Below are positions 7,972 to 17,492 of a stretch of DNA of 64,000 nucleotides, piece after piece; the first letter of the stretch is position 1, and every line of letters begins with the position of its first letter. Origin of the DNA: JADJDM01 sp044352985 (GTDB lineage Bacteria; Bacteroidota; Bacteroidia; B-17B0; Aurantibacillaceae); assembly GCA_044352985.1 (NCBI GenBank), contig JBILCU010000007.1, forward strand, positions 62,001 to 126,000, given 5' to 3'. The translations under genes were made by a program, and so were the position numbers. The notes beneath the pieces are model-generated. The model saw only the letters and a program-made list of their open reading frames with translations. It did no database searches and was not told where the DNA came from.

Positions 7972-10395
7972 TTAATACAATGCCGGAAATTCATTTGGGT
8001 TTACCTCATGCATCATCTGATAAATTTTTTCAAAAATATCATCGGCATTCGGTTTACTGAAATAATCGCCATCACTTCCGTAAGCCGGTCGATGTGCATG
8101 CGATGTTATCGTTAATGGCGCAGAATCCAAATACTGGTATCCTCCTTGTTTCTCCAACACTTCCTGCATCATGTAAGCAGTTGCTCCTCCGGGTACATCT
8201 TCATCCAAAAATACCACTCGGTTGGTTTTCTTAACCGACTCTACTATGGAATGATGAATATCAAACGGCAATAAGGTTTGCACATCAATTAACTCAACGC
8301 TTATTCCGGTTTCGTTTAATGCCTTAATAGCTTCTTGCGCCACTCTTACGCATGAACCGTAAGTTATTAATGTTACATCTGCACCTTCTTGCAATAATTC
8401 CGGAATACCTAAAGGAGTGCAGAACTCTCCAAAATTAGATGGTAATTTTTCTTTTAAACGGTAACCGTTTAAAGGTTCAATAATTAGTGCTGGATCATCA
8501 GCTTTAAGCAAAGTATTGTAAAATCCTGCAGCCTGCGCCATGTTGCGCGGCACGCAAATGTGAATGCCTCTGCATGCTCCTAAAATCATTCCCATTGGTG
8601 AACCACTGTGCCAGATGCCTTCTAATCGATGTCCACGAGTACGAATGATAACTGGCGCTTTTTGATACGATTTGGTGCGGTAACGAACAGTTGCCAAATC
8701 ATCGCTCATGGTTTGCAAGGCGTAAAGCAAATAATCCAAATATTGAATTTCAGCAATTGGTCTTAAACCACGCATGGCTAAACCAATGGCTTGTCCCATA
8801 ATAGTTGCTTCACGAATACCGGTATCAAACACGCGATGTTCGCCATATTTTGCCTGTAGGCCTTCTAAGCCTTGATTTACACCGCCAATTTTTCCGGAAT
8901 CTTCGCCGAAAATAAGAGTCTCAGGGTAGGTACTTAAAATTTTATCGAAGTTATCGCGCAGCAATTCTCTACCATCGCACATTTTATTTTCATCACTGTA
9001 TTGAACAGGAACAGCATCAATATGCATTGGAGAAAGAGCTGTTTCTGAAAGTAAATGAGAACTGTATTCATCATAACTTTTTAAACGTGCCTGATTAACC
9101 CAGTTAATCAGTGCCTGTCTTTCTTCTGTGTGTTCATTCCTGCTTAAACGAATAGCTTTTTTTGCAGCCACATGAACATCTCTTTTTAAAGGTTCTATAG
9201 CATGTGATAAGTCTTCAGCTACTTTTTGAATGAAAGCCTGCTGCGAACTTTTTGCTGCAATAGCATGAATCATATCAACAACTTGTTTTAAGTTTTGTTT
9301 GATTGGTTCACAGAAAGATGCCCAGGCAGCATTTTTTGCATTTCTTACTGCGGATTTAGCATCCTCTTCAATTTTATCTAAGGCTTCTGCTGTGGTTATT
9401 GCATTTTCAAGAATCCACTCGCGCATTTTTTTGATGCAATCAAAATCAGCTTCCCATTGCAAGCGTTCTTTTGATTTGTAGCGCTCATGCGAGCCTGAAG
9501 TGCTATGGCCTTGAGGTTGAGTTACTTCTTCAACATGTATGAGAACAGGTACATGTTCTTCGCGACAAACCTTTGATGCTTTTTCAAAGGTTTCGCATAA
9601 GTGAACATAATCCCATCCTTTTGTTTTAAAAATTTCGTAACCTTTTCCATTTGCATCACGCTGAAATCCTTTTAAAATTTCCGAGATGCTTTCTTTTGTT
9701 GTTTGAAATTTTTTAGGAACGGAAATTCCATGCCCGTCATCCCAAACGCTCATTAGCATAGGGATTTGAAGAACACCTGCTGCGTTAATGGTTTCCCAAA
9801 ACAAACCTTCCGAAGTACTTGCATCGCCTATGGTTCCAAATGCAATTTCATTTCCTTGGTTGGAAAAATTAAGGTATTTACCCTGATGTAAATCTTTGTT
9901 TATTTTATAAAAGTGCGAGGCATAAGCTAAACCAAGCAAGCGAGGCATTTGTCCGGCTGTAGGTGAAATATCGGAAGATGAATTTTTTTGATTCACTAAA
10001 TTTCTCCATGAACCATCTTCATTAACACTACGTGTTGCATAATGTCCGCCCATTTGTCTTCCTGCACTCATAGGCTCCTGTTGTTGATCAGTATTGGCAT
10101 ACAAGCCGGCAAACCATTGTTCAAGATTTATCCCTTCAATGGCAAACATAAAAGTTTGGTCGCGGTAATAACCACTTCTGAAATCGCCATTTTTAAACAC
10201 TTTTGACATGGCAATTTGAGCTAACTCTTTACCATCCCCAAAAATGCCAAATTTGGCTTTTCCGGTTAAAACTTCTTTACGCCCCATCAAACTAGCTTGT
10301 CTGCTTTCATTAATAATACGATAATCATTAATTACAATACTTTTAAACTCATCGAAACTTAGTTCGCTTTTTGCGGGTTGTGCTGCTTTACTCAT
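7972..10395 (-). CDS. 2-oxoacid dehydrogenase E1, fused alpha and beta subunits
   Basis: A thiamine-diphosphate E1 that decarboxylates a 2-oxoacid and passes the acyl group to E2 lipoamide. The N-terminal alpha part (about 25-370) shows DFRSGYYRDQTFMFA, GRQMGGHYATR and the ThDP region IGDASTSEG...DDGHGIS. The C-terminal beta part (about 470-800) shows LIFGEDSG, FDTGIREATIMGQAIGLAMRG, QYLDYLLYALQ, TLITYGSCVRVAQEA and FLDEDVPGGATAYM. The single-chain arrangement is common in Bacteroidota; the substrate (pyruvate or branched-chain oxoacid) cannot be told apart here. The longest frame starts at 10443, but its first codons overlap the promoter (10415-10443), so MSKAAQPAKS at 10395 is preferred, giving 807 residues. 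No E2/E3 genes are adjacent. Confidence 0.9.
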   Translation of the reverse strand: MSKAAQPAKSELSFDEFKSIVINDYRIINESRQASLMGRKEVLTGKAKFGIFGDGKELAQIAMSKVFKNGDFRSGYYRDQTFMFAIEGINLEQWFAGLYANTDQQQEPMSAGRQMGGHYATRSVNEDGSWRNLVNQKNSSSDISPTAGQMPRLLGLAYASHFYKINKDLHQGKYLNFSNQGNEIAFGTIGDASTSEGLFWETINAAGVLQIPMLMSVWDDGHGISVPKKFQTTKESISEILKGFQRDANGKGYEIFKTKGWDYVHLCETFEKASKVCREEHVPVLIHVEEVTQPQGHSTSGSHERYKSKERLQWEADFDCIKKMREWILENAITTAEALDKIEEDAKSAVRNAKNAAWASFCEPIKQNLKQVVDMIHAIAAKSSQQAFIQKVAEDLSHAIEPLKRDVHVAAKKAIRLSRNEHTEERQALINWVNQARLKSYDEYSSHLLSETALSPMHIDAVPVQYSDENKMCDGRELLRDNFDKILSTYPETLIFGEDSGKIGGVNQGLEGLQAKYGEHRVFDTGIREATIMGQAIGLAMRGLRPIAEIQYLDYLLYALQTMSDDLATVRYRTKSYQKAPVIIRTRGHRLEGIWHSGSPMGMILGACRGIHICVPRNMAQAAGFYNTLLKADDPALIIEPLNGYRLKEKLPSNFGEFCTPLGIPELLQEGADVTLITYGSCVRVAQEAIKALNETGISVELIDVQTLLPFDIHHSIVESVKKTNRVVFLDEDVPGGATAYMMQEVLEKQGGYQYLDSAPLTITSHAHRPAYGSDGDYFSKPNADDIFEKIYQMMHEVNPNEFPALY

Positions 10396-10414
10396 AATTA
10401 AATACCTTTCTATA

Positions 10415-10444
10415 CAAATATAAACAATCTCTTTATTTTTCAAA
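10415..10444 (-). promoter_or_regulatory. Promoter of the fused E1 gene
   Basis: On the minus strand, TTTG (10441-10444) is followed after 18 bases by TATATTTG (10415-10422), matching the Bacteroidota -33/-7 pattern TTTG...TAnnTTTG. The expected transcription start lies just before the ATG at 10395 and excludes the upstream in-frame start. Confidence 0.65.
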
Positions 10445-10517
10445 TTAGTTAAAGAAAAAACTCATCTAAAATGCTTATTGATTTGATTATTTGTTTGTGT
10501 TATGTTATTTTAATTTA

Positions 10518-11624
10518 TTAATAATACTTTGCGATTTCGGGCAGTGCCACCCACCAATTTCGTTTACCGTATTTTTTGCCTAATCTAACTATAATTATGT
10601 TTTTGATAGGATTAACATATATAAATTGTCCTAGGATTCCTTCTGCCATAAAATCTCCTTTAAAATTAGGAATCCACCATTGGTATTTGTAATAAGAAAC
10701 TGCCCCGTTTAATGTATCACTTTTAGTAGATTTTTTAATCCAGTTTTCTGATATGATTTGGTTGTTGTTCCATTTGCCATTATTTAAATACATTCTGCCC
10801 AATTTTGCGTAATCGAGCGCAACGGTATTGATGCAGCAAAATGTTTTTTCAATTCCGTTTTTTTTACGATCAATGCTCCAGGAAGCATCGTATTGCATGC
10901 CTAATGGAGTCCAGATTTTTTCTTGAAGGTATTGTGTAACTGTTTTTGATTTGAGAGCTCGTTCGAGAACTAAACCAAGTAATTGCGAATTGCCACTAAT
11001 GTATTCAAATTTTTTACCGGGTTCGGATTTTAATTTCATTCGAAACATTTTTTTATAGAGCTGCCTACCATAATAAAATGAAGCAACATCGCCAAAAGGG
11101 TTGTAATAGCCTTCATTAAATTTTATTCCGGAGGTCATTTGCAGTAAATGTTCTATTTGTACTTTTTCAAAACCGTTTTTTTTTAGTTCGGGAATGTAAT
11201 TAGTAATGGGTTCGTTGGTTGATTGAATGAAGCCATCGTCTATAGCACAACCAATTAACATAGATACAACAGATTTAGCCATTGAAAAAGAAGGGACAAT
11301 ACTTTTAGCATCATAACCTTTAAAATATTTTTCATAATAAATGCTATCATTTTTAATTACTAAAAAAGCAACTGTTCCGCTTTCTTTTAATAAGCGTTCA
11401 AATGAAATACTATCTTTTTTATTTTTAAATAATGTTGTTGGATATTTTTCTTGTTTCGATTTTGAGAAATAGAAAGGTTGATTTGAAGCTGAAAGTTGAC
11501 GTGAAGGGAATTTTTTATGATCTCTGATATCAGCAAAATTGTAGAAAACAAAACGAGCTTGTTGGCAAGCTGTAACTAATAGTAAAGGAGTTAGAAGTAA
11601 TATTAAAATTCTCTTTTTTTTCAT
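10518..11624 (-). CDS. Serine hydrolase lipoprotein, beta-lactamase/class C family
   Basis: A 368-residue protein of the S12/beta-lactamase fold. The N-terminus is a lipoprotein signal ending LVTAC with the lipidated Cys at 20, so it should sit on a membrane facing the periplasm. The catalytic motif SMAK (S114, K117) is intact; a Tyr in FEYISGNSQLLG (Y208) fits the second catalytic motif, and GILGQFIYVNP near the end fits the third region. Such enzymes hydrolyse esters, peptides or amides; the substrate is unknown, and a true beta-lactamase role is not implied. It lies 6 bases downstream of a methyltransferase gene in the same direction, so the two are probably co-transcribed. Confidence 0.88.
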   Translation of the reverse strand: MKKKRILILLLTPLLLVTACQQARFVFYNFADIRDHKKFPSRQLSASNQPFYFSKSKQEKYPTTLFKNKKDSISFERLLKESGTVAFLVIKNDSIYYEKYFKGYDAKSIVPSFSMAKSVVSMLIGCAIDDGFIQSTNEPITNYIPELKKNGFEKVQIEHLLQMTSGIKFNEGYYNPFGDVASFYYGRQLYKKMFRMKLKSEPGKKFEYISGNSQLLGLVLERALKSKTVTQYLQEKIWTPLGMQYDASWSIDRKKNGIEKTFCCINTVALDYAKLGRMYLNNGKWNNNQIISENWIKKSTKSDTLNGAVSYYKYQWWIPNFKGDFMAEGILGQFIYVNPIKNIIIVRLGKKYGKRNWWVALPEIAKYY

Positions 11625-11630
11625 AACGTA

Positions 11631-12320
11631 TTATTTCTCTGCAACAGCAAAAACAATGTAACGATGTTGTTTAGGTGTTACATAATCAAAAATTGTTTTA
11701 TCAAAAGCAGATAATAAATTTCGTTGTTTTTCACTACGTCCAAAAGTTGCCCAAACGCCTTTACACTCAAGCTCTACTTTGCTAAAATTTGTGAGCCATT
11801 GTTCTAACTCTTCCAGTTTTGGATAACGCCATTCGCTACCCCACTTTACAAATTTTTTTCTAAAAAATTGATGAAAAGGAGAAGCTGCTAAATTTTCAGC
11901 AAATAATAGTTTACCACCTGGTTTTAAAGCATTATATATCGAGTTGAACGTTTGTTCTTGTCCGTTTTTGTTGTTCCCGTAACCAATTCCACCCAAGATG
12001 GACTTAAAAACAATAATATCAAATTGTTCTTTATAAGGAATAGTTGTAGCATTTATGTCTTGATAGGAAATTAAATGACTAAGATTGTGTTTCAGGTGAA
12101 GCGGGAATGCTGTTTTCTCAGTATCATTTAGATCGGAACATATTGTTTTAATCCCTTTTAAAGCAAGCCATAAGGATAAACCGCCTTCTCTGCCACCCAA
12201 TTCAAGGGCATTCATGGTTGAATTTAAATTACATTTACTTTCCCAGAAGTCAATTGCATATTTCCAAGAATTAATATCCCATTGAATAATGTCGGCTATT
12301 AGTTTTTTATCGTTTTTCAT
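11631..12320 (-). CDS. Class I SAM-dependent methyltransferase
   Basis: A 229-residue Rossmann-fold methyltransferase. Motif I is MNALELGGREGGLSLWLALKG (about residues 36-56, the SAM-binding glycine loop), followed by acidic TICSDLND at the end of strand 2, FDIIVFKSILGGIGY at strand 4 and LKPGGKLLFAENL at the post-strand region typical of Methyltransf_11/25 enzymes. It is probably cytoplasmic; there is no signal peptide. The acceptor is unknown. It is followed 6 bases later by the lipoprotein hydrolase. Upstream lies a short intergenic region shared with the divergent TonB-dependent receptor, whose palindromic sites could affect both. Confidence 0.85.
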   Translation of the reverse strand: MKNDKKLIADIIQWDINSWKYAIDFWESKCNLNSTMNALELGGREGGLSLWLALKGIKTICSDLNDTEKTAFPLHLKHNLSHLISYQDINATTIPYKEQFDIIVFKSILGGIGYGNNKNGQEQTFNSIYNALKPGGKLLFAENLAASPFHQFFRKKFVKWGSEWRYPKLEELEQWLTNFSKVELECKGVWATFGRSEKQRNLLSAFDKTIFDYVTPKQHRYIVFAVAEK

Positions 12321-12378
12321 TTTACAAGACTGAAAGTTATATTTTATTTTTTAAAACTCAATTTAATGGGTTTTGAAG

Positions 12379-12398
12379 AATACCTTTTTTTTGGTATT
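12379..12398. promoter_or_regulatory. Inverted repeat upstream of the TonB receptor
   Basis: AATACC (12379-12384) and GGTATT (12393-12398) are complementary around eight T residues. It lies in the divergent intergenic region and may be an operator half-pair. Confidence 0.35.
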
Positions 12399-12399
12399 G

Positions 12400-12416
12400 T
12401 TTAGAAGTGTTCTAAA
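12400..12416. promoter_or_regulatory. Possible metal-regulator operator
   Basis: TTTAGAA-GTG-TTCTAAA is a perfect 7-3-7 palindrome 35 bases before the receptor ATG. Fur/DtxR-type regulators bind A/T-rich palindromes of this size; placing it upstream of a FecA-like receptor makes iron control plausible, but the regulator is inferred. Confidence 0.45.
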
Positions 12417-12451
12417 TAACAATTTTGTAACCTAAAATTACATTGTCCAAA

Positions 12452-14647
12452 ATGAAGAAATTTATATCTATTGTTATCCTTTCTTTTTTTGTAACACTCA
12501 CTAATGTTTATTCTCAAACCGATTCTATCAAAAAAATAAATTTAACAGAAATTGAAATTAACGGTGACCAATCATTAGGTGGTGTTGAAAGAATGCCTCA
12601 AATGAAGGATAATGTAATATATGCAGGAAAAAAATCTGAGGTTTTAATACTGGATAAAATTAATGCTGATTTAAGCACAAATAATGCTCGTCAGGTTTTT
12701 AGTAAAGTGCCTGGCATGAGTGTTTGGGAAAACGACGGGTCTGGAATTCAGGTAGGTGTTGCTGCACGTGGTTTAAGCCCTAATCGTTCGTGGGAGTTTA
12801 ATGTAAGGCAAAATGGCTATGATATTTGTTCGGAGATTTTTGGATATCCGGAAACGTATTACACACCTCCAATGGAAGCGTTAAGCAGAATAGAAGTGGT
12901 GAGAGGTGCAGCATCTTTACAATACGGGCCACAGTTTGGTGGCTTAATTAATTACCAAATTAAAAAAGGTAATTCTGATAAACCAATTGCTGTTGAAACC
13001 CAACAAACTTTTGGATCTTATGGTTTGTTTAATACATACAATGCAATTGGAGGTACTCATAAAAAGTTCAACTACTATGGTTTTTTTCATACTCGAATGG
13101 CAGATGGTTGGAGAGAGAATAGCAAATATTTTACATATACCGGATATTTCTCGGCTAATTATCAATTAACAAAAAAAATAAATATTGGTGCTGAATATAC
13201 GAATATGAATTATGAAAGTCAGCAACCCGGTGGTTTAACTGATGATCAATTTACGCAAAATCACAAACAGTCTTTAAGGAAAAGAAACTGGTTTAGCGCT
13301 CCTTGGAATGTTGCCTCTTTATTAATTAAATATGCCATTTCAAGCAATGTGAATTTGCAAATAAAATCATTCTTAACACTTGCAGAACGAAATAGTGTTG
13401 GATTTACAAAATCAATTTCAATAAAGGATACATTAAATACTACTATCTTAAATTATAATCCTAGACAAGTAGACAGAGATTATTATAAAAATTATGGTGC
13501 TGAGGCGCGATTGTCGGTAAAGTATAAATTGCTTGGTGTGGAAAATATTTTTGCAGGTGGTGTAAGAGCATATAGCGGAAATACAAAGCGTAATCAATTA
13601 GGCACAGGAACAAGTGGCGATGATTTTGATTTAACCTTAACCAAATCTGAATATGGAAAATCGTTAGAATTTGGAACTTTAAATTACGCTGTATTTGCAG
13701 AAAATATTTTTCAGGTTGGTAAGCGTTTGAAAGTAATTCCGGGCCTAAGACTAGATTATGTTGAAAATACAGCAAAAGGATATATTTCTTCAACACAAGC
13801 AGGTATTTTAAATTCAAGCAAAAAAACTCGTCAGATTTTATTGTACGGAATAGGAACTGAATTGATGATTACTGATAAAATTAATGTGTATGGTAATTAC
13901 TCACAAGCTTATCGTCCAGTAACTTTTTCCGAACTTACTCCTTCTGCAACTACAGAAATAATTGATCCAAACATGCAAGATGCAAAAGGATTTAATGCCG
14001 ACTTTGGATTTAAAGGAACAGTTAAAAAGGCATTGAATTTTGACATTGGTTTGTTTTATTTGAAGTATGAAAATCGAATTGGATTGATTACACAAAATGG
14101 TGCGCCATTTAAAACCAACATTGGGTCCTCTGAAAGTAAAGGGATTGAGTCCTTTGTTGAGGTTGATTTTATTAAATTATTTACAGATTTTACTAAATAT
14201 GGTACAATTAGTATTTACTCTTCTAATTCGTTTATTGATGCGCGATACGTAACCTGGAATAATCCAACTATCGCTAATGATCCAGCAAAATCTATTGTAA
14301 ATAAACGTATTGAAAACGCACCACATTACATTCACCGATTTGGTGCTAGTTATAATTTAAAAGGCTTTTCAGCAAGCTTTCAATTTAGTAGTGTAGGAGA
14401 TGTATTTACAGATGCTACAAATACTGAAGTGCCAAATTCAACTGCAACAATTGGGAAGCTACCTGCTTACCAAGTAATGGATGCCACATTATCGTATAAG
14501 TTTGCAAAACACTACAGTTTAAAAGCAGGTGTAAATAATATTACTGATGAAAAATACGCTACACGAAGAGCAGGCGGTTATCCCGGACCTGGCATTATGC
14601 CAGGTAATGGAAGAACATTTTTTGTAAGTATTGGCGGTAATTTTTAA
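12452..14647 (+). CDS. TonB-dependent receptor, FecA-like
   Basis: An outer-membrane receptor for TonB-driven import, probably of an iron chelate. The signal peptide is residues 1-22 (to NVYSQ). The plug (about 50-175) includes ARQVFSKVPGMSVWEND, VAARGLSPNRSWEFNVRQNG, MEALSRIEVVRGAASLQYGP and FGGLINYQIKKG. A large beta-barrel follows, with LRLDYVE, YGNYSQAYRPVTFSEL and the C-terminal GGYPGPGIMPGNGRTFFVSIGGNF region ending in Phe. It lacks the carboxypeptidase-like N-domain. The longest frame starts with TTG at 12443; ATG at 12452 begins the signal peptide and is preferred. Ligand assignment (ferric citrate or another siderophore) is inferred from family similarity. Confidence 0.88.
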   Translation: MKKFISIVILSFFVTLTNVYSQTDSIKKINLTEIEINGDQSLGGVERMPQMKDNVIYAGKKSEVLILDKINADLSTNNARQVFSKVPGMSVWENDGSGIQVGVAARGLSPNRSWEFNVRQNGYDICSEIFGYPETYYTPPMEALSRIEVVRGAASLQYGPQFGGLINYQIKKGNSDKPIAVETQQTFGSYGLFNTYNAIGGTHKKFNYYGFFHTRMADGWRENSKYFTYTGYFSANYQLTKKINIGAEYTNMNYESQQPGGLTDDQFTQNHKQSLRKRNWFSAPWNVASLLIKYAISSNVNLQIKSFLTLAERNSVGFTKSISIKDTLNTTILNYNPRQVDRDYYKNYGAEARLSVKYKLLGVENIFAGGVRAYSGNTKRNQLGTGTSGDDFDLTLTKSEYGKSLEFGTLNYAVFAENIFQVGKRLKVIPGLRLDYVENTAKGYISSTQAGILNSSKKTRQILLYGIGTELMITDKINVYGNYSQAYRPVTFSELTPSATTEIIDPNMQDAKGFNADFGFKGTVKKALNFDIGLFYLKYENRIGLITQNGAPFKTNIGSSESKGIESFVEVDFIKLFTDFTKYGTISIYSSNSFIDARYVTWNNPTIANDPAKSIVNKRIENAPHYIHRFGASYNLKGFSASFQFSSVGDVFTDATNTEVPNSTATIGKLPAYQVMDATLSYKFAKHYSLKAGVNNITDEKYATRRAGGYPGPGIMPGNGRTFFVSIGGNF

Positions 14648-14701
14648 ACATAATTAAGTATAAACCATTCTTATATTTGTTTAAACGTTATAGTTATAAA
14701 A

Positions 14702-16951
14702 CTACTTTCCAAACTTTTGTTTTAAAGCAGCAAGCGCAGAACCCATATCAGAAGAATCGTATTTGATTTCTTGTTTAACACTTGTAGAACTTCCTCGTTG
14801 AGTAGGTTTTGCCGGATCGGATTTCATAGATAAGGAAATTCTGTTTCTCTTTAAGTCAACTTCCATTACCGTTACATCTACTATTTGATGCACTTTAACA
14901 ACTTTGTTGGGGTCGTCAATAAAAGTATCAGAAAGATGCGACAGGTGTACCAAACCGTCTTGGTGAACACCAACATCTACAAAAGCTCCGAAGTTGGTTA
15001 CATTGGTAACAATTCCTTTTAATTTCATACCTGCACGTAAATCTTCTGGTTTCTCAACCCCTTCTGTAAATGAAAAAAGCTCAAATGATTTTCTAGGGTC
15101 TCTACCTGGTTTTTCCAATTCTTTCATAATATCTTGAAGGGTTGGCAAACCAATTTGATCGGTAATGTAATCGGTTAATTTAATTTGTTTGCGTAATTCT
15201 TTATTGTTGATTAATTCCTCCACATCACACCCTTTATCTGCGGCCATTTTTTCTACTACATGATATGCTTCAGGATGCACAGCACTTTTATCCAAAGGAT
15301 GTACGCCATTTCTTACCCGTAAAAAACCTGCTGATTGCTCAAAGATTTTTTCTCCCATGCGTGGTACTTTCAATAAATCTTTGCGTGAGCGGAATGGCCC
15401 ATTTTCATTTCTGTATTCCACAATGTTTTGTGCCAATGCCGGCCCAAGGCCAGAAACATAAGTTAGCAATTGTTTGCTCGCTGTGTTTAACTCAACACCA
15501 ACTGCATTCACACAACTACTAACTACTTCATCTAATTTGTTTTTCAAAAGCTGTTGATCTACATCATGCTGGTATTGTCCAACTCCAATTGATTTTGGGT
15601 CTATTTTTACTAATTCTGCCAAAGGATCAGCCAATCTTCTTCCAATGCTTACAGCACCACGAACTGTTAAATCGTAATCGGCAAACTCTTCACGAGCAAC
15701 TTCCGATGCCGAATATATCGATGCACCGCTTTCATTCACCATAATTACAGGAATGTCTTTTGGTAAAACATCTATTTTACGAACAAATGTTTCGGTTTCT
15801 CTTCCTGCAGTTCCATTACCAATAGCTATGGCTTCAATTTGGTGACGTGCACATAGAGCGAGAATAATATTTTCTGCTTCTACTACTTTACGCTGAGGTT
15901 CGTGAGGATAAATGACTGTTTCTTCCAGTAATTTGCCTTGACGGTTTAATGCCACAACTTTACAACCGGTTCTAAAACCTGGATCAATAGCTAAAATTGA
16001 TTTTTGCCCGAGTGGAGAAGCCAATAATAATTCTTTGATGTTATCTGCAAACACTTGTATAGCTTTTGTGTCTGCCAATTCTTTATGCATCATTCGTGTT
16101 TCCGCTTCAATAGATGGTTGCAATAAACGATAGTAAGCATCCTCTGCAGCTTCTGCAACTTGCTTAGATGACTCGTTGTTAGATTTTACTACGTTCTTAT
16201 TTATTAAAGCAACAGCATCTTCATCTTCGGGTTTAATATCCAAAATCAAAAAATCTTCTTTTTCCCCACGTCGCATTGCCAACATACGATGCGATGGGCA
16301 TTGAGAAAGTGGTTCTTCCCAATCGAAATAATCTTTAAATTTTTCACCTTCTTCTTCTTTGCCTTTTATTACCCGTGATTTTATGGTTGCATTTCGCTGA
16401 AATAAATTCCTCATTTGTGAGCGAACCTCAGCGTCTTCAGATACAATCTCCGCAATTATATCACGCGCACCTTGAAGAGCTTCCATTATGTTGGTTACTT
16501 CTTTTTCTGCATTAACAAATTGAGCAGCTTCTGCATCTAAATCAAATTTCTCCTGGGCATAAATTTTAAGTGCAAGTAGTTCTAACCCTTTTTCTCTTGC
16601 AATTGTTGCTTTGGTTCTGCGCTTTGGTTTGTAAGGAAGGTATAAATCTTCTAGTTCGCTTATTGTTTCAGCATTTTCAATCTTCTCTTTTAATTCGTCG
16701 CTTAATTTGCCTTGCCCATCTATGCTTTTTAAAATAGCTGCTCTGCGGGTTTCTAACTGTCGAAGACGCTCTATCTCATCACGTATTTGCATTACCTGCA
16801 ATTCATCCAAACTTCCTGTAACTTCTTTTCGGTATCTGGAGATGAATGGGATGGTTGCACCCTCATCTAATAAAGCAATTGTTGCTTTTACTTGTTTAAT
16901 ATCAATGTTCAGCTTATCGGCTGTTTTTAAATGTAGTTTTATTTCGCTCAT
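14702..16951 (-). CDS. tex: Tex family RNA-binding transcription accessory protein
   Basis: A roughly 749-residue Tex protein, the bacterial relative of Spt6, a cytoplasmic nucleic-acid-binding factor. Domains in order: N-terminal helical region with ATIPFISRYRKEVTGSLDE, a YqgF/RNase H-like domain (SILAIDPGFRTGCKVVALN, AIAIGNGTAGRETE), helix-hairpin-helix repeats (SKQLLTYVSGLGPALAQNIVEYR, RSRKDLLKVPRMGEKIFEQSAGFLR), and a C-terminal S1 domain (LKGIVTNVTNFGAFVDVGVHQDGLVHLS). A short basic/polar tail follows. There are two ATGs: 16978 (MGYAIKFVIM) and 16951 (MSEIKLHLKTA); the latter matches family starts. The length is normal. Confidence 0.95.
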   Translation of the reverse strand: MSEIKLHLKTADKLNIDIKQVKATIALLDEGATIPFISRYRKEVTGSLDELQVMQIRDEIERLRQLETRRAAILKSIDGQGKLSDELKEKIENAETISELEDLYLPYKPKRRTKATIAREKGLELLALKIYAQEKFDLDAEAAQFVNAEKEVTNIMEALQGARDIIAEIVSEDAEVRSQMRNLFQRNATIKSRVIKGKEEEGEKFKDYFDWEEPLSQCPSHRMLAMRRGEKEDFLILDIKPEDEDAVALINKNVVKSNNESSKQVAEAAEDAYYRLLQPSIEAETRMMHKELADTKAIQVFADNIKELLLASPLGQKSILAIDPGFRTGCKVVALNRQGKLLEETVIYPHEPQRKVVEAENIILALCARHQIEAIAIGNGTAGRETETFVRKIDVLPKDIPVIMVNESGASIYSASEVAREEFADYDLTVRGAVSIGRRLADPLAELVKIDPKSIGVGQYQHDVDQQLLKNKLDEVVSSCVNAVGVELNTASKQLLTYVSGLGPALAQNIVEYRNENGPFRSRKDLLKVPRMGEKIFEQSAGFLRVRNGVHPLDKSAVHPEAYHVVEKMAADKGCDVEELINNKELRKQIKLTDYITDQIGLPTLQDIMKELEKPGRDPRKSFELFSFTEGVEKPEDLRAGMKLKGIVTNVTNFGAFVDVGVHQDGLVHLSHLSDTFIDDPNKVVKVHQIVDVTVMEVDLKRNRISLSMKSDPAKPTQRGSSTSVKQEIKYDSSDMGSALAALKQKFGK

Positions 16952-17033
16952 AATAACAAATTTAATCGCATAACCCATTTGTTATTTATGAAGTTTTCAA
17001 AAGTAGTTTACAAATTAGTTGAAATGTGAGCAT

Positions 17034-17062
17034 AAAAAAACCACATCAGATTGATGTGGTTT
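17034..17062 (-). terminator. Intrinsic terminator after the 74-residue gene
   Basis: AAACCACATCA (17038-17048) and TGATGTGGTTT (17052-17062) form an 11-bp stem with loop GAT; the minus strand continues into seven T residues. It lies 29 bases beyond the stop of the upstream minus-strand gene. Confidence 0.85.
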
Positions 17063-17090
17063 ACTAATGAGAGAAGGTTAACTTTTTAAA

Positions 17091-17315
17091 TCAGAATCCA
17101 AAAGGGTTAATGTAATTGTCAACATCAACTGTAAGTTGTTTGTTGGTTTTTGTTTTTCCATTACTCAATCTTTTGAAATCTGCAGTTGTTAAACTTTTTG
17201 AATCGGTAGAGCTTTTTAATGCTTTAACTGAAAGCATTTTTTGCAACTTTGCATTTCCTTTTAAAGCTGCTGTTACTGAAGGTTTTCCTAGGTAATTTGT
17301 TTCAAAGTATTTCAT
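17091..17315 (-). CDS. Hypothetical small protein, 74 residues
   Basis: Not recognised. It begins MKYFETNYLGKPSVTAALKG and is basic and Ser/Thr/Lys rich in the middle (KALKSSTDSKSLTTADFKRL), ending NYINPFGF. There is no signal peptide or membrane segment, so it should be cytoplasmic. It is supported as a real gene by its own space between tex and efp, an ATG start and a strong terminator 29 bases after the stop. The stretch 17316-17431 upstream has no other gene and may hold its promoter. Confidence 0.6.
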   Translation of the reverse strand: MKYFETNYLGKPSVTAALKGNAKLQKMLSVKALKSSTDSKSLTTADFKRLSNGKTKTNKQLTVDVDNYINPFGF

Positions 17316-17431
17316 AGAATTTTAGATTTAATACAAAAGTAAATAAATTTTAATTTATTAACATAATTTTTAACACAATTTTTCGTGTAACTACAAAAGT
17401 TATTTGTTTAGTCTATTTTAAAGCATAAAAC

Positions 17432-17466
17432 AAAAAAAACCGGGAGGATTATTTAAAATCTCCCGG
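17432..17466 (-). terminator. Intrinsic terminator after efp
   Basis: CCGGGAG (17440-17446) pairs with CTCCCGG (17460-17466); GATT/AATC can extend the stem with one bulged base. Eight T residues follow on the minus strand. It ends the accA-efp transcription unit. Confidence 0.85.
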
Positions 17467-17492
17467 CACATTTAAATTAAATTGAATGAAAT

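Noticed and set aside
10518..11624. Antibiotic-resistance beta-lactamase
   Set aside because: The fold matches, but lipoprotein form, motif variants and the methyltransferase partner fit the broad S12 hydrolase group; resistance cannot be claimed.
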